Source of the DNA: Anodontia alba
Lineage: Eukaryota; Mollusca; Bivalvia; Lucinida; Lucinidae
Reading direction: 5' to 3'
Length of the DNA: 64,000 nucleotides
Assembly: GCA_964016985.1 (NCBI GenBank)
Contig: OZ024823.1
Span: 39,156,264 to 39,220,263, forward strand
Every line of letters starts with the position of its first letter. The stretch's first letter is position 1. The notes under the pieces are model-generated. The model was not told the origin of the DNA and made no database searches. It saw only the letters and a program-made list of their open reading frames with translations. Shown here piece after piece: positions 52,077 through 62,595 of the stretch. Position numbers and translations under genes: made by a program.

Positions 52077-52705
52077 GTCCTACTAATCACCCCATGGCAC
52101 CCCACGGCATCCCAATGCACCCCACGGCACTAAACTATTTCATTGTATTTATTAACTGAATGCTGAAATTACACCAGGGTAGTAGTTTTATGTATCCAAA
52201 TTTGTTTTTGTGATAGTTTAAGACATTAACCTTACTTCAAGCGATTATCTCGGAGCGCCTAAACACCAAGATTCAAACTGACGCTAAAATATAGCAAAGA
52301 GACCAATGGTGTAAGTTGATAGTCTATCAAAAATAAGTTTTAACTTAAAATTACATTTTATATTCAAGTTCAAACACAAGTCATCAGTATAAATACTCTG
52401 TTTATTTAGATAGAGACAAGTATTACAAAACTTTTACTGGCCGTCTAAAACACATATTTTATGGTAAATATACATATATTTTGATGCCATGGGGCGCAAA
52501 AAATTACGAGAGTTTTAGACATAATATTTTAAATCAAACACAAGTCATCATCATCAATATAAATCTCTGTTTATTAAGATAAAGACGAGTATTGCAAAAG
52601 TATACTTGTCCATCTATAACATATTCTATGATAAATATCCATATAGTTTGATGCCGTGGGCTGCCATGGGGTACCGTGGGGTGCCATGGGGTGATTAGTA
52701 GGACC
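52077..52705. mobile_element. 630-bp foldback element
   Basis: GGTCCTACTAATCACCCCAT GGCACCCCACGGCA left; inverse TGCCATGGGGTGATTAGTAG GACC right. CCATGG/CCACGG words are reiterated in the arms. Inside, CAAACACAAGTCATCA, CTCTGTTTAT and AGACRAGTATT occur twice (52372 and 52544), a direct duplication of about 170 bases. No target duplication or ORF seen. Confidence 0.7.
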
Positions 52706-53618
52706 GCTCGCCATCTTTGATGTTGTGCTTAGCAACGGAAGCTGAACGAAAAGAAAGGTATCAGTATTTACATAATCAGAATCTACTTATTCGATATTGA
52801 ATATAGCAAGAAATCAGGCACTTAATTCATGCCTTCTACATGAAATAACTTTATTCACACCTCAGTGACACGGAGTTGTTTTACGACTGCTGGCCCATTT
52901 ATAGTTTTATGACCCTTCTTTTTTGGACATCTGAAAATCTCTTGAAAAGTTTAGGCATAGCTGGTCGGGCTAATCTGTTGATGCTTAGGTGAAGCACTAG
53001 TAAATGATTATCAGTTATTACAGCTAATCTGGACTGAACATAGCCATTTCAAATTTATTTAATCTACTATTGTTTTAATAATAAGTTGATAAAGATCATC
53101 ATCATCAATATAAATCTAAATTTATAAAATTGCACTAGAATAATCGTGGCGCTACATCAGGTGTTGAATTTGTATGAACTGGAGCATATCTAGAGTTGAA
53201 CTTTAATAATTCTAGAAATTGGAAATTGCTGCTGGAGATACACTCATTTGGAATAATCAGGTGATAAACTTCATTGGGAAATAAGGAGGTTCATTACTCC
53301 AATCACTGCATTGGCTTATATATGCAGATAATAAAATGGATTTTTTTGTGAAGAAAAAAAAACAAAACAGAAGAGCAATAATTGTATTTAGTTTTTCAGT
53401 AATGGTTAGATTATTTATGTATGTTTCACACAGATGCCTGAGTAAAGACCCATTCTTATTTATTTATACATTAAAACAAGTAGAATGCATTTCCATCTGA
53501 CTGATTTTGAGAAATTGATAGTGAACGCATGTAGTGCAGAGTGTTCATGTTGGTTGTTTTTCAAGGAAGAGTAAATTTTCTCACAAAGCCTTGTCCCTGA
53601 ATGTAAATTTAATATTGG
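52706..53618. other. Spacer, nothing firmly recognised
   Basis: CATCATCATCAATATAAATCT at 53098 repeats a word from the foldback element. No coding block identified. Confidence 0.4.
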
Positions 53619-53924
53619 ATGAAGCCACTGGTTGTAAGCAAGTGTGAAAATATGGATATAGAGCAAAATCCAGGTCCATCAAATCATATAAATCTACAAG
53701 AAAATGCATCTGTATTATTGCAAGGAAGTATCCATCAAGGAGATGAGATATTTAGTCCTGATTCAAGAGGGTGTCAATGCCTACCATGTTGTTTTGTATT
53801 TTTGGTGAAAGCTGTTCAGAAAAGGATCTGTACCAACATGTGGAATGTTAACAAATTCAGTTTGCAGGAGATAAATTATACAAGTATGCAAAAAAGAATT
53901 CCAAGACATATCATGACTATTTAG
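53619..53924 (+). pseudogene. Transposon-type ORF fragment with 2A-like motif
   Basis: 102 codons ending in TAG, with a stop shortly upstream of the ATG. Residues 13-20 read DIEQNPGP, which fits the 2A ribosome-skipping consensus D-x-E-x-NPGP. About 20 residues later comes GSIHQGDEIFSPDSRGCQC (about 36-54), with Cys in a context I associate with OTU/tegument-type cysteine protease domains carried by some invertebrate transposons; that link is from memory. 2A motifs are known in several non-LTR and other mobile-element proteins. The fragment is short, lacks the usual hydrophobic lead of 2A, and has no partner ORF, so it is most likely a relic. Confidence 0.5.
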
Positions 53925-53952
53925 AGCCATATGTGATTTGCCATCTTATTTT

Positions 53953-54330
53953 TCACTTGACAACCAGCATTATCACTGGAAAGTGAAAAAAAAAAAAAAA
54001 AAAAAAAAAATATATCATATCCTCAGTGGAGTATCCTTTCCTTGATTTAGAGACAACACTCGCTATGACTTTCTCATATAACCCATATGCAGTCTTCGCT
54101 TGACGTACATTTAATAGAGTTTTTAAAGAAAGTCTTCTTTTCAGGAAGTGCAATGCCCAGATGCTTGGTATATTCTGTAGAGCTCCATCTTATGGTGTAG
54201 TATAGGTAGCATTGGAATGCCACCTATCTTCTTTGCATTTATTGTGTTTGCATAGAATATACACAGCACTCCATCAATACTTTACAAGCTAGCAGACTCT
54301 TAGGACTATCAGTCCTTTGATTTTTTCTGC
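53953..54330 (-). pseudogene. Unrecognised minus-strand coding-like fragment
   Basis: Two frames joined by a shift near 54140: GVLCIFYANTINAKKIGGIP MLP then LNVRQAKTAYGLYEKVIAS. The text looks protein-like (few low-complexity residues) but I recognise no family. It ends in poly-A/T at 53983-54010. Confidence 0.25.
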
Positions 54331-55129
54331 AAGAGAGACAAATATGTTCAATTTAGAGTGCTCCCTCTTCGATATGTATCTGTACACGTTAATAGACAAA
54401 TTACCTACCTACACCGAACAAAAACATAAAATAAATTGTCTTTGAATAATTAACTTGTCATATATAAAGGATGGATAGAGTAATATTTGGTTTGTCTTTT
54501 AGCAACTCCATGCAGGTTATGAAAGACCTCACGTCTTGTTTACGAGCACTGTAAACCTATACCAGTGTAGACAAGATCAGCATTCGCATTTGCGCAGCCT
54601 GATCCGGGTCTTACGCTATTTCTGATCATCGGTATGCGTTGGTTGGTTACACATGTTTCTAGTGTATGTAAATTATCAACTGAGCGAACACGAGATTTGC
54701 CTTTAATTTCGTTTCGGAAAGGCTGTCGTGAAAGAAGGTACGAAACGAAAAAAAAAAGCGTATTTCTTGATTCTGTCGATACGTGCTGATCTTGGCTTGA
54801 CAGCCCATTTACTCAAATGTATTTTATGCACACAGCTATGAAAAAAAAATCATCTGGTTGCAATATGTACAGTCAATGTCAAAAATAAATATATTGGTGT
54901 TGAAGGTACAAATTAAAAAATAAATAAATAAATAAAAAAGTTTAATAATAATAATAAAACAGCTCTTCTATCACCTGTCACAGATGTTTAATACAGGGCA
55001 GAATGATGATGTGTAATAAAAACTTTATTATTATGATAAGTACGTGTCAATAATGTTTGTCTCGAGCTCATTTATCAGTGTATGTACATATGCTTAAAAT
55101 ATTGTAATTTGTGCTTTGTACCATGTATT
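54331..55129. other. Spacer with a damaged Hairpin-I
   Basis: CAGTGTAGACAAGATCAGCA and inverse ...GATCCGGGTCTTACGCT at 54563-54618. The region 55020-55129 could be a LINE 3' end (see 55408). Confidence 0.4.
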
Positions 55130-55407
55130 CATCAGGAAAACATACCTATATAATATTGACCCCCTTAAATCCCACTTTATATAGTAAAACTGGGGTTTAC
55201 AGGGGTATGCATTATTCTTCCTGTTTCTGCTCAAAACATAGATTGTGGGTACTCGTTAGAACCGCCTCGTTGAGGCGGTTCTAACGAGTACCCACAATCT
55301 ATATTTTGAGCAGAAATATGAAAAATATCAGAATTTTTTTATCTGAAAATTTTCATTTTTTGATGGTAACATTTTCAGTGTATTTGAATAGGCGTGTTTT
55401 CGTAATG
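55130..55407 (+). mobile_element. Pal-A copy 21
   Basis: CATCAGGAAAACATACC to TTTTCGTAATG, intact stem. Confidence 0.86.
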
Positions 55408-55470
55408 TAATGTTTGACAAATCTCCATATTTGGGGGAAATAAAGAATTGAATTGAATTCAATTATTATT
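55408..55470 (+). other. Possible retroelement or transcript 3' end
   Basis: AATAAA followed by a (GAATT)n-like tail (55440-55462) resembles CR1-type LINE 3' ends. The Pal-A copy would then split it. Tentative. Confidence 0.3.
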
Positions 55471-55726
55471 TCTGTTATTATTATGATTACAGACTGGTAT
55501 TGTTTTCTGTACATTCCCGCCAAAAGCTTGTGATTTTAAGGCTAATGGATACACGTGGATTTTGCCTAACTTTTCAAAGGCAGACAACTTTTGCGTTCCT
55601 GTTGGTTAAATTCTTTCAACATCTTGGAGATGCTTTAAAAGGCTCCATATTCCTCAAAAATAGACAGTTCATATTCCAAGAAAGGTTTAATAAATTGATA
55701 TATGGTATTAATACATATCATAAAAT

Positions 55727-56006
55727 CATCACGAAAACATACCTATATAATTTTTACCCCCTTAAACCCCACTTTTATATAGTAAAACTGGGGTTTAAAG
55801 GGCTATACAATATTTTTCTTATTTCTGCTCAAAAACATAGATTGTAGGTACTTGTTAGAACCGCCGCGGCGAGGCGGTTCTAACGAGTACCCACAATCTA
55901 TGTTTTGAGCAGAAATATGAAAAATATCAGAATTTTTTATCTGAAAAATTGCCATTTTTTGGTGGTAAAATTTTCAGTGTATTTGAATAGGCGTGTTTTC
56001 GTAATG
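55727..56006 (+). mobile_element. Pal-A copy 22
   Basis: CATCACGAAAACATACC to TTTTCGTAATG, stem with a CGCGGCGAGG centre. Confidence 0.87.
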
Positions 56007-56052
56007 GTGGAACCTGACAGCCAGTAAAATTTTAGTTAATCCTTCGTTCTTG

Positions 56053-56143
56053 AAATGAAATGATTTTGATTTTTTATCGTATCCCTGTATTAATGTTGCC
56101 AACATTAATTCAGAGATACGATAAAAAAAAAATCATTTCATTT
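56053..56143. repeat. 90-bp palindrome, AT-rich
   Basis: GAAATGATTTTGATTTTTTA TCGTATC pairs with GATACGATAAAAAAAAAATC ATTTC around TAATGTTGCCAACATTA. Unrelated to the other hairpins. Confidence 0.72.
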
Positions 56144-56480
56144 TTGATCCAGTTCAAAAACAAGAGACTAAATGAAATTTTAGGCTGTCAGACGCCACAT
56201 TCTATGATCGTATTAATACTGTATATCAATTCATTAAACCTTTCTTGGATAAGAAATGTCTATTGTTGAGGAATATGGAACCTTTAAAGTAAAAAAAAAA
56301 TAAAATAAATAAATGCTCTCTGGGAGCACCCCACACGCTGGGATCAAATATTTGTCTTCAAGAGTAGTCATCAAATAGGAAGGGAAGTAAATATTTTACA
56401 CGTCAGATTTATTCCCCTCAAAGTGTATTCATTCGTCTTGTAATCAATTATATTTATATCTCATCGAAGGCTGAGAAATT
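56144..56480. other. Spacer, nothing recognised
   Basis: M-like words near 56325-56420 (CTCTGGGAGCA, CCCCTCAAAGTGTATTCATT). No gene. Confidence 0.4.
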
Positions 56481-56759
56481 CATCACGAAAACACGCCTAT
56501 ATAATGCTGACCCCCTTAAACCCCACTTTTATATAGTAAAACTGGGGTTTACAGGGGTATACACTATTTTTCTTATTTCTGGTCAAAAACATAGATTGTG
56601 GTACTCGTTAGAACCGCCTCGCCGAGGCGGTTCTAACGAGTACCCACAATCTATGTTTTGAGCAGAAATGAAAAATTGTGAGAGTTTTTTATCTGAAAAA
56701 TTTCAGTTTTTGGAGGTGAAATTTCCAGTATATATTTGAATAGGCGTGTTTTCGTAATG
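56481..56759 (+). mobile_element. Pal-A copy 23
   Basis: CATCACGAAAACACGCC to TTTTCGTAATG, intact stem. Confidence 0.88.
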
Positions 56760-57002
56760 ACTCGGTCATGTCAGTGAAAAGTACAAGAAAATCTGAATAG
56801 ATATTTATTCAGCGGTGTACGCAGCTTCCGCTTGGTGTTTGTGTTTACGTAACATTTTTAAGATGATAAATGACTCCCCCCTGACAAAACATCCAGTATT
56901 TCCATTACAAAAGACAGTGTAATAAAGTGAAAGGTACTAGTTTATAGTGACACTTAGAAACCTAAGTAGTAACAACTAATCACCTCCAAAAAGAAAGCGA
57001 CT

Positions 57003-57077
57003 TTATGACGAACGCTGATAGTGTAGACTCAAATCAGCCTGCGCATCTGCGCAGTCTGATCAGAGTCTACCCTGGTC
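57003..57077. repeat. Hairpin-I variant (TAGTGTAGACTC)
   Basis: GCTGATAGTGTAGACTCAAA TCAGCC pairs with GTCTGATCAGAGTCTACCCT around TGCGCATCTGCGCA. A weaker one follows at 57125-57178. Confidence 0.58.
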
Positions 57078-57262
57078 GCTCATACATAATGTAGGAAGAT
57101 TATACATTATATATGTGAAAGCACAAACCTTTATCAGACTGTGCGCCGATGCTCAGACTGGTCTGAGTCTACGCTGTTGCTAAGGCATCTTTGGAAACTA
57201 AAAAGATGCTAATTTATTTTTAGGTTCGTCTGTCATGACTATGTTTCATTTGTTTGAGTTAA

Positions 57263-57538
57263 CCCTTAAAGCGCCAGTCACAACAATTGTCGTCTGCTTT
57301 GTCTTCTGCTTGTGATTTTAAAAGTCATTTCTGCAAACAGTGTGGACCCAGATCAGACTGCTCCTAAAGGAGCGGTCTGATCTGGGTCCACACTGTTTGC
57401 CTTTAGGAGCAGTCTGATCTGGGTCCACACTGTTTGCCGGTATGCAAAAAAATAGGTTTGAAAAGTTTGCAAGAATATTCAGCAGACGACATAAACAGAC
57501 GACATTTTCAGATGCAGTTTTTCTTGGCGCGTTAAGGG
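57263..57538 (-). mobile_element. PB-4 copy 2 with triplicated hairpin arm
   Basis: TTAA at 57259 and 57539. CCCTTAAAGCGCC and GGCGCGTTAAGGG ends. GCAAACAGTGTGGACCCAGA once forward and its inverse twice (57376-57402 and 57412-57437). GTCGTCTGC and GCAGACGAC subterminal. Confidence 0.8.
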
Positions 57539-58002
57539 TTAAAGTTTAACGGCCCTGTCAACAGGTTTTCAGCCTCCCAGAGAGACGGAGAATAACAAGA
57601 ACTTGAGACACAATAATAGACAAGACTCCTTGTCCTACCTCAGGCCAAATGAGCCAGGGGCAAATATTACCTGCTAGATTATGTGTGCGCCAAGCGAAAA
57701 CTAAGATCAGTCTGTGCATCCCCACAGTCCGATCAGGACCTTCGCAGGGCACTCTGTGAGTAGACAAGGATCCAAAGCGTCTTCAGGCGGACAGTGAAGA
57801 CTTTGATCAGACTGTGCGGTTGCGCAGGCTAATCTTAGTCTTCCCTTGGGCTGATCTTAACCTTCTCTTGGCACATGTAATCTTGTAGGAAATGCTGTGC
57901 CCCGGCTCCAACAAGAGGACGCATCAATGCCGACAGCTGCATCAGCAAACCTTCCGTCATGCTTTTGTTCGATTTTGATCATAGTTTGGAATTTTCTATC
58001 AA
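57539..58002. other. Spacer with damaged Hairpin-I at 57783-57842
   Basis: GCGGACAGTGAAGACTTTGA ... CTTAGTCTTCCC. No gene. Confidence 0.4.
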
Positions 58003-58169
58003 CCTTTACCACTCTCTTGGCTAATTGGTGATATTTTTTCTTATTTTTCCAAGAAAGCAGGATTTGACATTTCATGCAAGTTGAAATGACAGAGCCTGTT
58101 TTCTGGGAAAAAATAAGAAAAATATTTCAATACGTCGTCTGCTGAAAATTTTACCCAGAGTGCTAAGCG
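58003..58169 (-). mobile_element. PB-2 copy 9, sharing a TTAA with PB-1
   Basis: CCTTTACCACTCTCTTGGC left, GTCGTCTGCTGAAAATTTTA CCCAGAGTGCTAAGCG right, then TTAA (58170), which starts the PB-1 copy at 58174. The hairpin loop is shortened. Confidence 0.76.
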
Positions 58170-58173
58170 TTAA

Positions 58174-58366
58174 CCCTTGACCTGCTGAACCCGGATATAT
58201 CCTGCCTTTGCAAACAGTGTAGATCCAGATCAGTTGGCTTCTGGTCTGGATCTGCACTGTTTGCCATTAAGTATGTGAATTTACAGCAACAATCAAGATC
58301 AAATAATCTGATTGGCTGAAAATTAGAAGTGGGTGTGGCATCTTAATTTATTCAGCATGATAAGGG
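58174..58366 (+). mobile_element. PB-1 copy 5
   Basis: TTAA at 58170 and 58367; CCCTTGACCTGCTGAACCCG left, TTCAGCATGATAAGGG right; hairpin with loop shortened to TTGGCTTC. Confidence 0.84.
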
Positions 58367-58487
58367 TTAAGATTTTCCGCAATTTTGTTTTTACAAAGGA
58401 GACAACATTTGCTTTCCTGCACACCAAATCCTTTCTAAAAAAGGACCCTCGCTAAAGGGAACCCATCTAGGGGCTCCATATACTTAA

Positions 58488-58700
58488 CCTTTGCCACTCT
58501 CTGAGCAAATTTAGCAGACGGCAAATTGATGATATTTTTTTTTTTATATTTCCCCCAAAACAGTACAGGATTTGACATTTCATGCAAATTGTCTCCACCG
58601 GAGACAATTCGCATGAAATGTCAAATGCTGTTTTCTGGGAAAATAAGAAAAATCTTTGAAAATGTTGTCTGCTGAAAATTTTACCCAGAGTGCTAAGAGT
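58488..58700 (-). mobile_element. PB-2 copy 10
   Basis: TTAA at 58484; CCTTTGCCACTCTCTGAGC; right TGTCTGCTGAAAATTTTACC CAGAGTGCTAAG. Strong hairpin TTTGACATTTCATGCAAATT / inverse with CCACCGGAG loop. Confidence 0.78.
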
Positions 58701-58789
58701 GAGCAGGACAGATTTGCAGCCATTTTTTTTTTTTTTTTTACAAAGGAGACAATATTTGCTTTTCTGCACTCCAAATCCCTTCTGAAAAT

Positions 58790-58910
58790 GGACCTACTCT
58801 AAAGAGAAACCATCTAGGGATTTTTTTTCCTTTGGGATAGATTCCTTTTAAGAAGGGAGGCGTTTGAAGGAGTTGGCTACTCTGAAAGTATATCCATTCA
58901 CCTTAACCTG
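58790..58910. repeat. Family M fragment
   Basis: GACCTACTCTAAAGAG, CTTTTAAGAAGGGAGG and GAAAGTATATCCATTC match M. Confidence 0.48.
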
Positions 58911-59480
58911 CTGTAGATAAATATAAGCAGACGAGATTGAAAACAGCTTATCTTTTAGCTAAAACATGCTTAACTTTTCACTGGAATCGTCACCTGCAGA
59001 CGACTCGCACGAAATCAATGCTTTTAAAATTATTCAATAAAGTTGCTTGTTTGAGTTCAGTTTTATTTTTCCTATTAAAAAAATCTGTCAGGTCCAGCCG
59101 TCTCCCAGCTAAAGGAAGAAAGAAAATAAAAGTGAGTTAGAGGAGAAAGGGCGCCGAATCCTGCTCTTGCTTTCAGTGGAGAACATTCCTGCCGAAAGCC
59201 AATTATGGCAGGACCAGCCTTCTGAAATTTCAGCAGACGATCGCACCATCCTATACCACCCACGTCTTAGAGTCAAAGCAACGAGAGTGCAGAGTGGGGA
59301 CGGTTGGCTGAAATTCTATAGACCTTTAGAACTGACTGGGGTTTATGCTGAAATTAAAAGAAGCCACACATATACTGACTTTAAAAAATGCGCTTTAGCA
59401 AAGAGCGAAGATCCTGAGCAAACTGTGCGGATGTATCATAATCTGGTCTGAATCAACCTAGTTCAAACAAAGGTAAATTG
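58911..59480. other. Spacer, nothing firm
   Basis: TTTCAGCAGACGATCGC at 59228 is a PB-2-like scrap. GAGCGAAGATCCTGAGC at 59402 is a Hairpin-I scrap. The 94-codon ORF at 59167 covers these scraps and is not a gene. Confidence 0.4.
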
Positions 59481-59489
59481 TATTACAAT

Positions 59490-59502
59490 TAAAACACACA
59501 TA

Positions 59503-59546
<44 letters not shown>

Positions 59547-59555
59547 CACACACAG
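59490..59555. repeat. (ACGC)n/(AC)n microsatellite
   Basis: ACGCACGC followed by ACACAC. Confidence 0.92.
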
Positions 59556-59614
59556 AGAAATAGAGAGTTGGCATATTGGAGATTTTATGAGTTTGAACAT
59601 ACTGTATAGCCATA

Positions 59615-59800
59615 TAAGTATCGGGACACACAGGCCTGAGCAAACCGTGTAGACCCAGATCAGACGCCACATTACTGATCATGGTCTACATTGTCTGTCA
59701 CTCATCGTGCAATTTTATACTCATCAACAGATAATAAAGTGGACTTGTTCAATATTAAGTATTGTAATGAGTTAATGTGTCCCAATATTTACGGTAAATA
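59615..59800 (+). mobile_element. Family H copy 4
   Basis: GTATCGGGACACACAGGCCTG left and GTGTCCCAATATTTACGGTA right; hairpin GAGCAAACCGTGTAGACCCA / damaged inverse. Confidence 0.58.
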
Positions 59801-60930
59801 CTAATTTACACGGCAGCTATTGAAGCTATTTGAAGAAATAAGAACGGAAAAAAAACAAAAAAAAAACATGGCAAACTGCACCCGCTGCAGTGCCGTATGG
59901 GAGCGTCATAAACATTGTGAGTTACCCCCCACTTCCCGAATTTAGATTTCTCTAGAGAAGCAAGGTAGAAACGATTAAACCCTACAGCACACAACCAGCC
60001 CAATGAGAGCGACTGCGGCCAATTTTGATTGTCACTCGATCGTGCGACTAGACAGCGAGAGCGACAGTATACGGAAGGTGTTAAGGGACAGCAGTCTGGA
60101 CAGATCTGCCGAAAGTCAGCGATCAATGTTCAGATGTGTCAACCGGGACACACGCTCCGATAGATGGATGGTTCCGTAGTTCTATATAAGCTAGTCGCGT
60201 TCTCGCATGCAAAGGAATAAACTAGAATATTTAAATAAAAGTCACATTTCTTCTTTCTTGAAACACATTTACAATTGCAATTGCTGTCAAAATGATGCTA
60301 AACCTCGCTTCGGTATAAGCAAAATAATAAAAATGTTATATATTCTTCTTTTGGATAAGTATACTTTGATAGTTTGTATAATCGATCGACAAACAACTAA
60401 AACTGAAAAAAAAAAAAAAAAAAAAAAAATTGCGTAAAGGGAGAGAATTAATACTGACACGATTTACGGAGTTTTCCGATAATTGTCGTTTACGGTGATT
60501 TCCGATGGCTAAGGGAACTAATACCGTTTCAAGACACGATATTTATGTATGGGCATTTATATCCCTTAGGTAGAAACATTTTGCTTAGAAAAAAGCACGC
60601 CAGCAACCTTATGCCTGTCCTGTTTAAACGTCCTTCATATACCATTTGCATGAATGTGATTGTTCATACTAAGAGTATTTTATGTTGAACATTCTGTACT
60701 TGACCGTATGTGTCAGAGCCGAATACACCTTTTACACCTGCCAGTAGAAAAAAAGAAAAAAAAAAAAAAAATGGGAAGGGAGAGGGGGTGGTGGTGGTGG
60801 TGGTGGTGGGGTGTGGGGGGGGGGGGGGTGGGGGGGGGAGAAGGGTGGGGGTTAGAATTATGAGGAGGTTCTCGTGATGAATAGCAATATTATCCCGGAA
60901 CTATTTACTGCAGTGAATGAATAAGGGAGC
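59801..60930. other. Spacer with poly-A and poly-G tracts
   Basis: Poly-A at 60408-60429 and 60748-60771. (GGT)n and poly-G at 60776-60850. No gene recognised; ORFs of 67-106 codons are motif-free. Confidence 0.45.
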
Positions 60931-61072
60931 ACCTCGGTGAGGCGGTTCTAACGAGTACCCGCAATCTATGTTTTGAGCTGAAATATGAAAATTATCAGAG
61001 TTTTTAATCAGAAAATTTCAGTTTCTTGAGGTGAAATTTATCATATATTTGAATAGGCATGTTTTCGTAATG
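60931..61072 (+). mobile_element. Pal-A copy 24, right half only
   Basis: Begins inside the stem (CCTCGGTGAGGCGGTTCTAA) and runs to TTTTCGTAATG. The break lies at the palindrome centre. Confidence 0.82.
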
Positions 61073-61943
61073 GCAAATGTCCAAATGTACATTTTCTCAC
61101 GTAGGTCCCGTTTTTTGCATGGCTTAAACTTAGCCCTCGGACCCATCAGTTGATGGGTCCGAGCTCAGCCATATCATTATAAAGCATCTTTTCCTGTGGC
61201 CATTATCCGCGACTCGAAAACATGGACTTGTTCTACTATCGTCAATTTGTCTATTTTGCTGCTCCCACATTCTTAGGGACGGACCATTTCCCAAATTATT
61301 TGAGCAAAAGGCCATTTTTTTTTCAACATACCTTAAGCCAGATTATTATTTTTTTCTAGCATAACCAAAACTGTAAAAGAAACAAAAAAAAAAAAAAAAA
61401 AAGAAAAGAAAAAAAAAAGAGACAGAATCTTCCCCGCCCCTCTCCACGCCCACAGAAGCTCAAAAGGTCGGTCCCTAAACTATCCTCTTCCCTTAATGGA
61501 ATCCGGCCTTCGGAAATTTTTCTGGCTTTCGGATAAAGAATAAAAAAATGATTTAAATAAGTGGAGAAAACAGTAATATATATATTTATATTTATATTTT
61601 TTGGGAAAACCCCATCGACATTCTTATCACTGACGTCATGCCGGTATTTCCTTATAAAAAACACTCTTATCTATATAGTCCAATCAGGGTCCATCTTTCT
61701 AGAAAAAATGTTGCGCAATTGTTCAAATTATCTACTTTCAGTTTCGATTTAAATCGTTGTAGGACCATTGTATAACGACACACAGCGGTAATGTCAACAC
61801 TGATCATGGGTAAATACGTTAATTTTCAGTTTTTATCTTTAACTCTATCCAGCAAATAACGTCGCTTCAGTTTGTTTACGAACGTTGTAACGTTTTGTAT
61901 TTTCCTTGGTACATACTGTAATTTAATAATTCTAACTGGTTAA
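61073..61943. other. Spacer with a short perfect palindrome
   Basis: CTCGGACCCATCAG / TTGATGGGTCCGAG at 61135-61162. A/T runs at 61383-61420. No gene. Confidence 0.45.
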
Positions 61944-62140
61944 ATCCTTTAAACACTAATCACAATTGCAGCAGACGACATTTTGATTTTTGTTTTGTAG
62001 TTCTAAAAGAAAATAAGGCTTGACGTTTCATGTAATCATGTACCTATCAGGCGATTCACATGAAATGCCAAGTTTTATTTTCTCTGAAAAATAATAAAAA
62101 CATAGAATGTCGTCTGTTACAGAATTGCTTAGCTCTTTGA
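61944..62140 (-). mobile_element. PB-4/PB-2 intermediate, diverged copy
   Basis: TTAA at 61940; CACTAATCACAATTGCAGCA GACGAC aligns with the inverse of the 49131 end; hairpin GGCTTGACGTTTCATGTAAT / inverse; GTCGTCTGTTACAG right. Confidence 0.62.
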
Positions 62141-62350
62141 AATTCATTTTCATACAGTAGTATAATATGTGACACATTTAAGTCTGGGGTGCGGGCGTGA
62201 GTGGGAGGGGCTGGTAACGACATAAACTTTGGTACAGATGCGAGTTTGTAAAACCAGAAACTCGTTCCATCCATGTAAATGGGCATTTCAAACTATTGGT
62301 CGATTCGTATATTTAATGTATGTACTTTAATAATGGAGTTACCACGCCCT
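62141..62350. other. Spacer, nothing recognised
   Basis: No repeat noticed. Confidence 0.35.
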
Positions 62351-62532
62351 TAGACTGGCTCCAGTCTTTAGTGACTACGTAAATATTCTTATAATCCCGT
62401 TCGATAATCCACTAAAATAAAACCAAAATAATATCATGACTACAAGGGCTGGTCACTAAGCTTTCTTTTAGTGGATTATCAAACAGGATTGAAAGAATAA
62501 ATATTTAGTCACTAGAGACTGGAGCCAGTCTA
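62351..62532. mobile_element. Family N copy 3
   Basis: TAGACTGGCTCCAGTCT and AGACTGGAGCCAGTCTA are inverse; inner TTCGATAATCCACT / AGTGGATTATCAAA also inverse. Confidence 0.72.
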
Positions 62533-62595
62533 CCCAAGCTCTCCACTCGCTTGCTAGTAAATTATCAAGATGAGAACGGAAGTCAATGTACTAGC

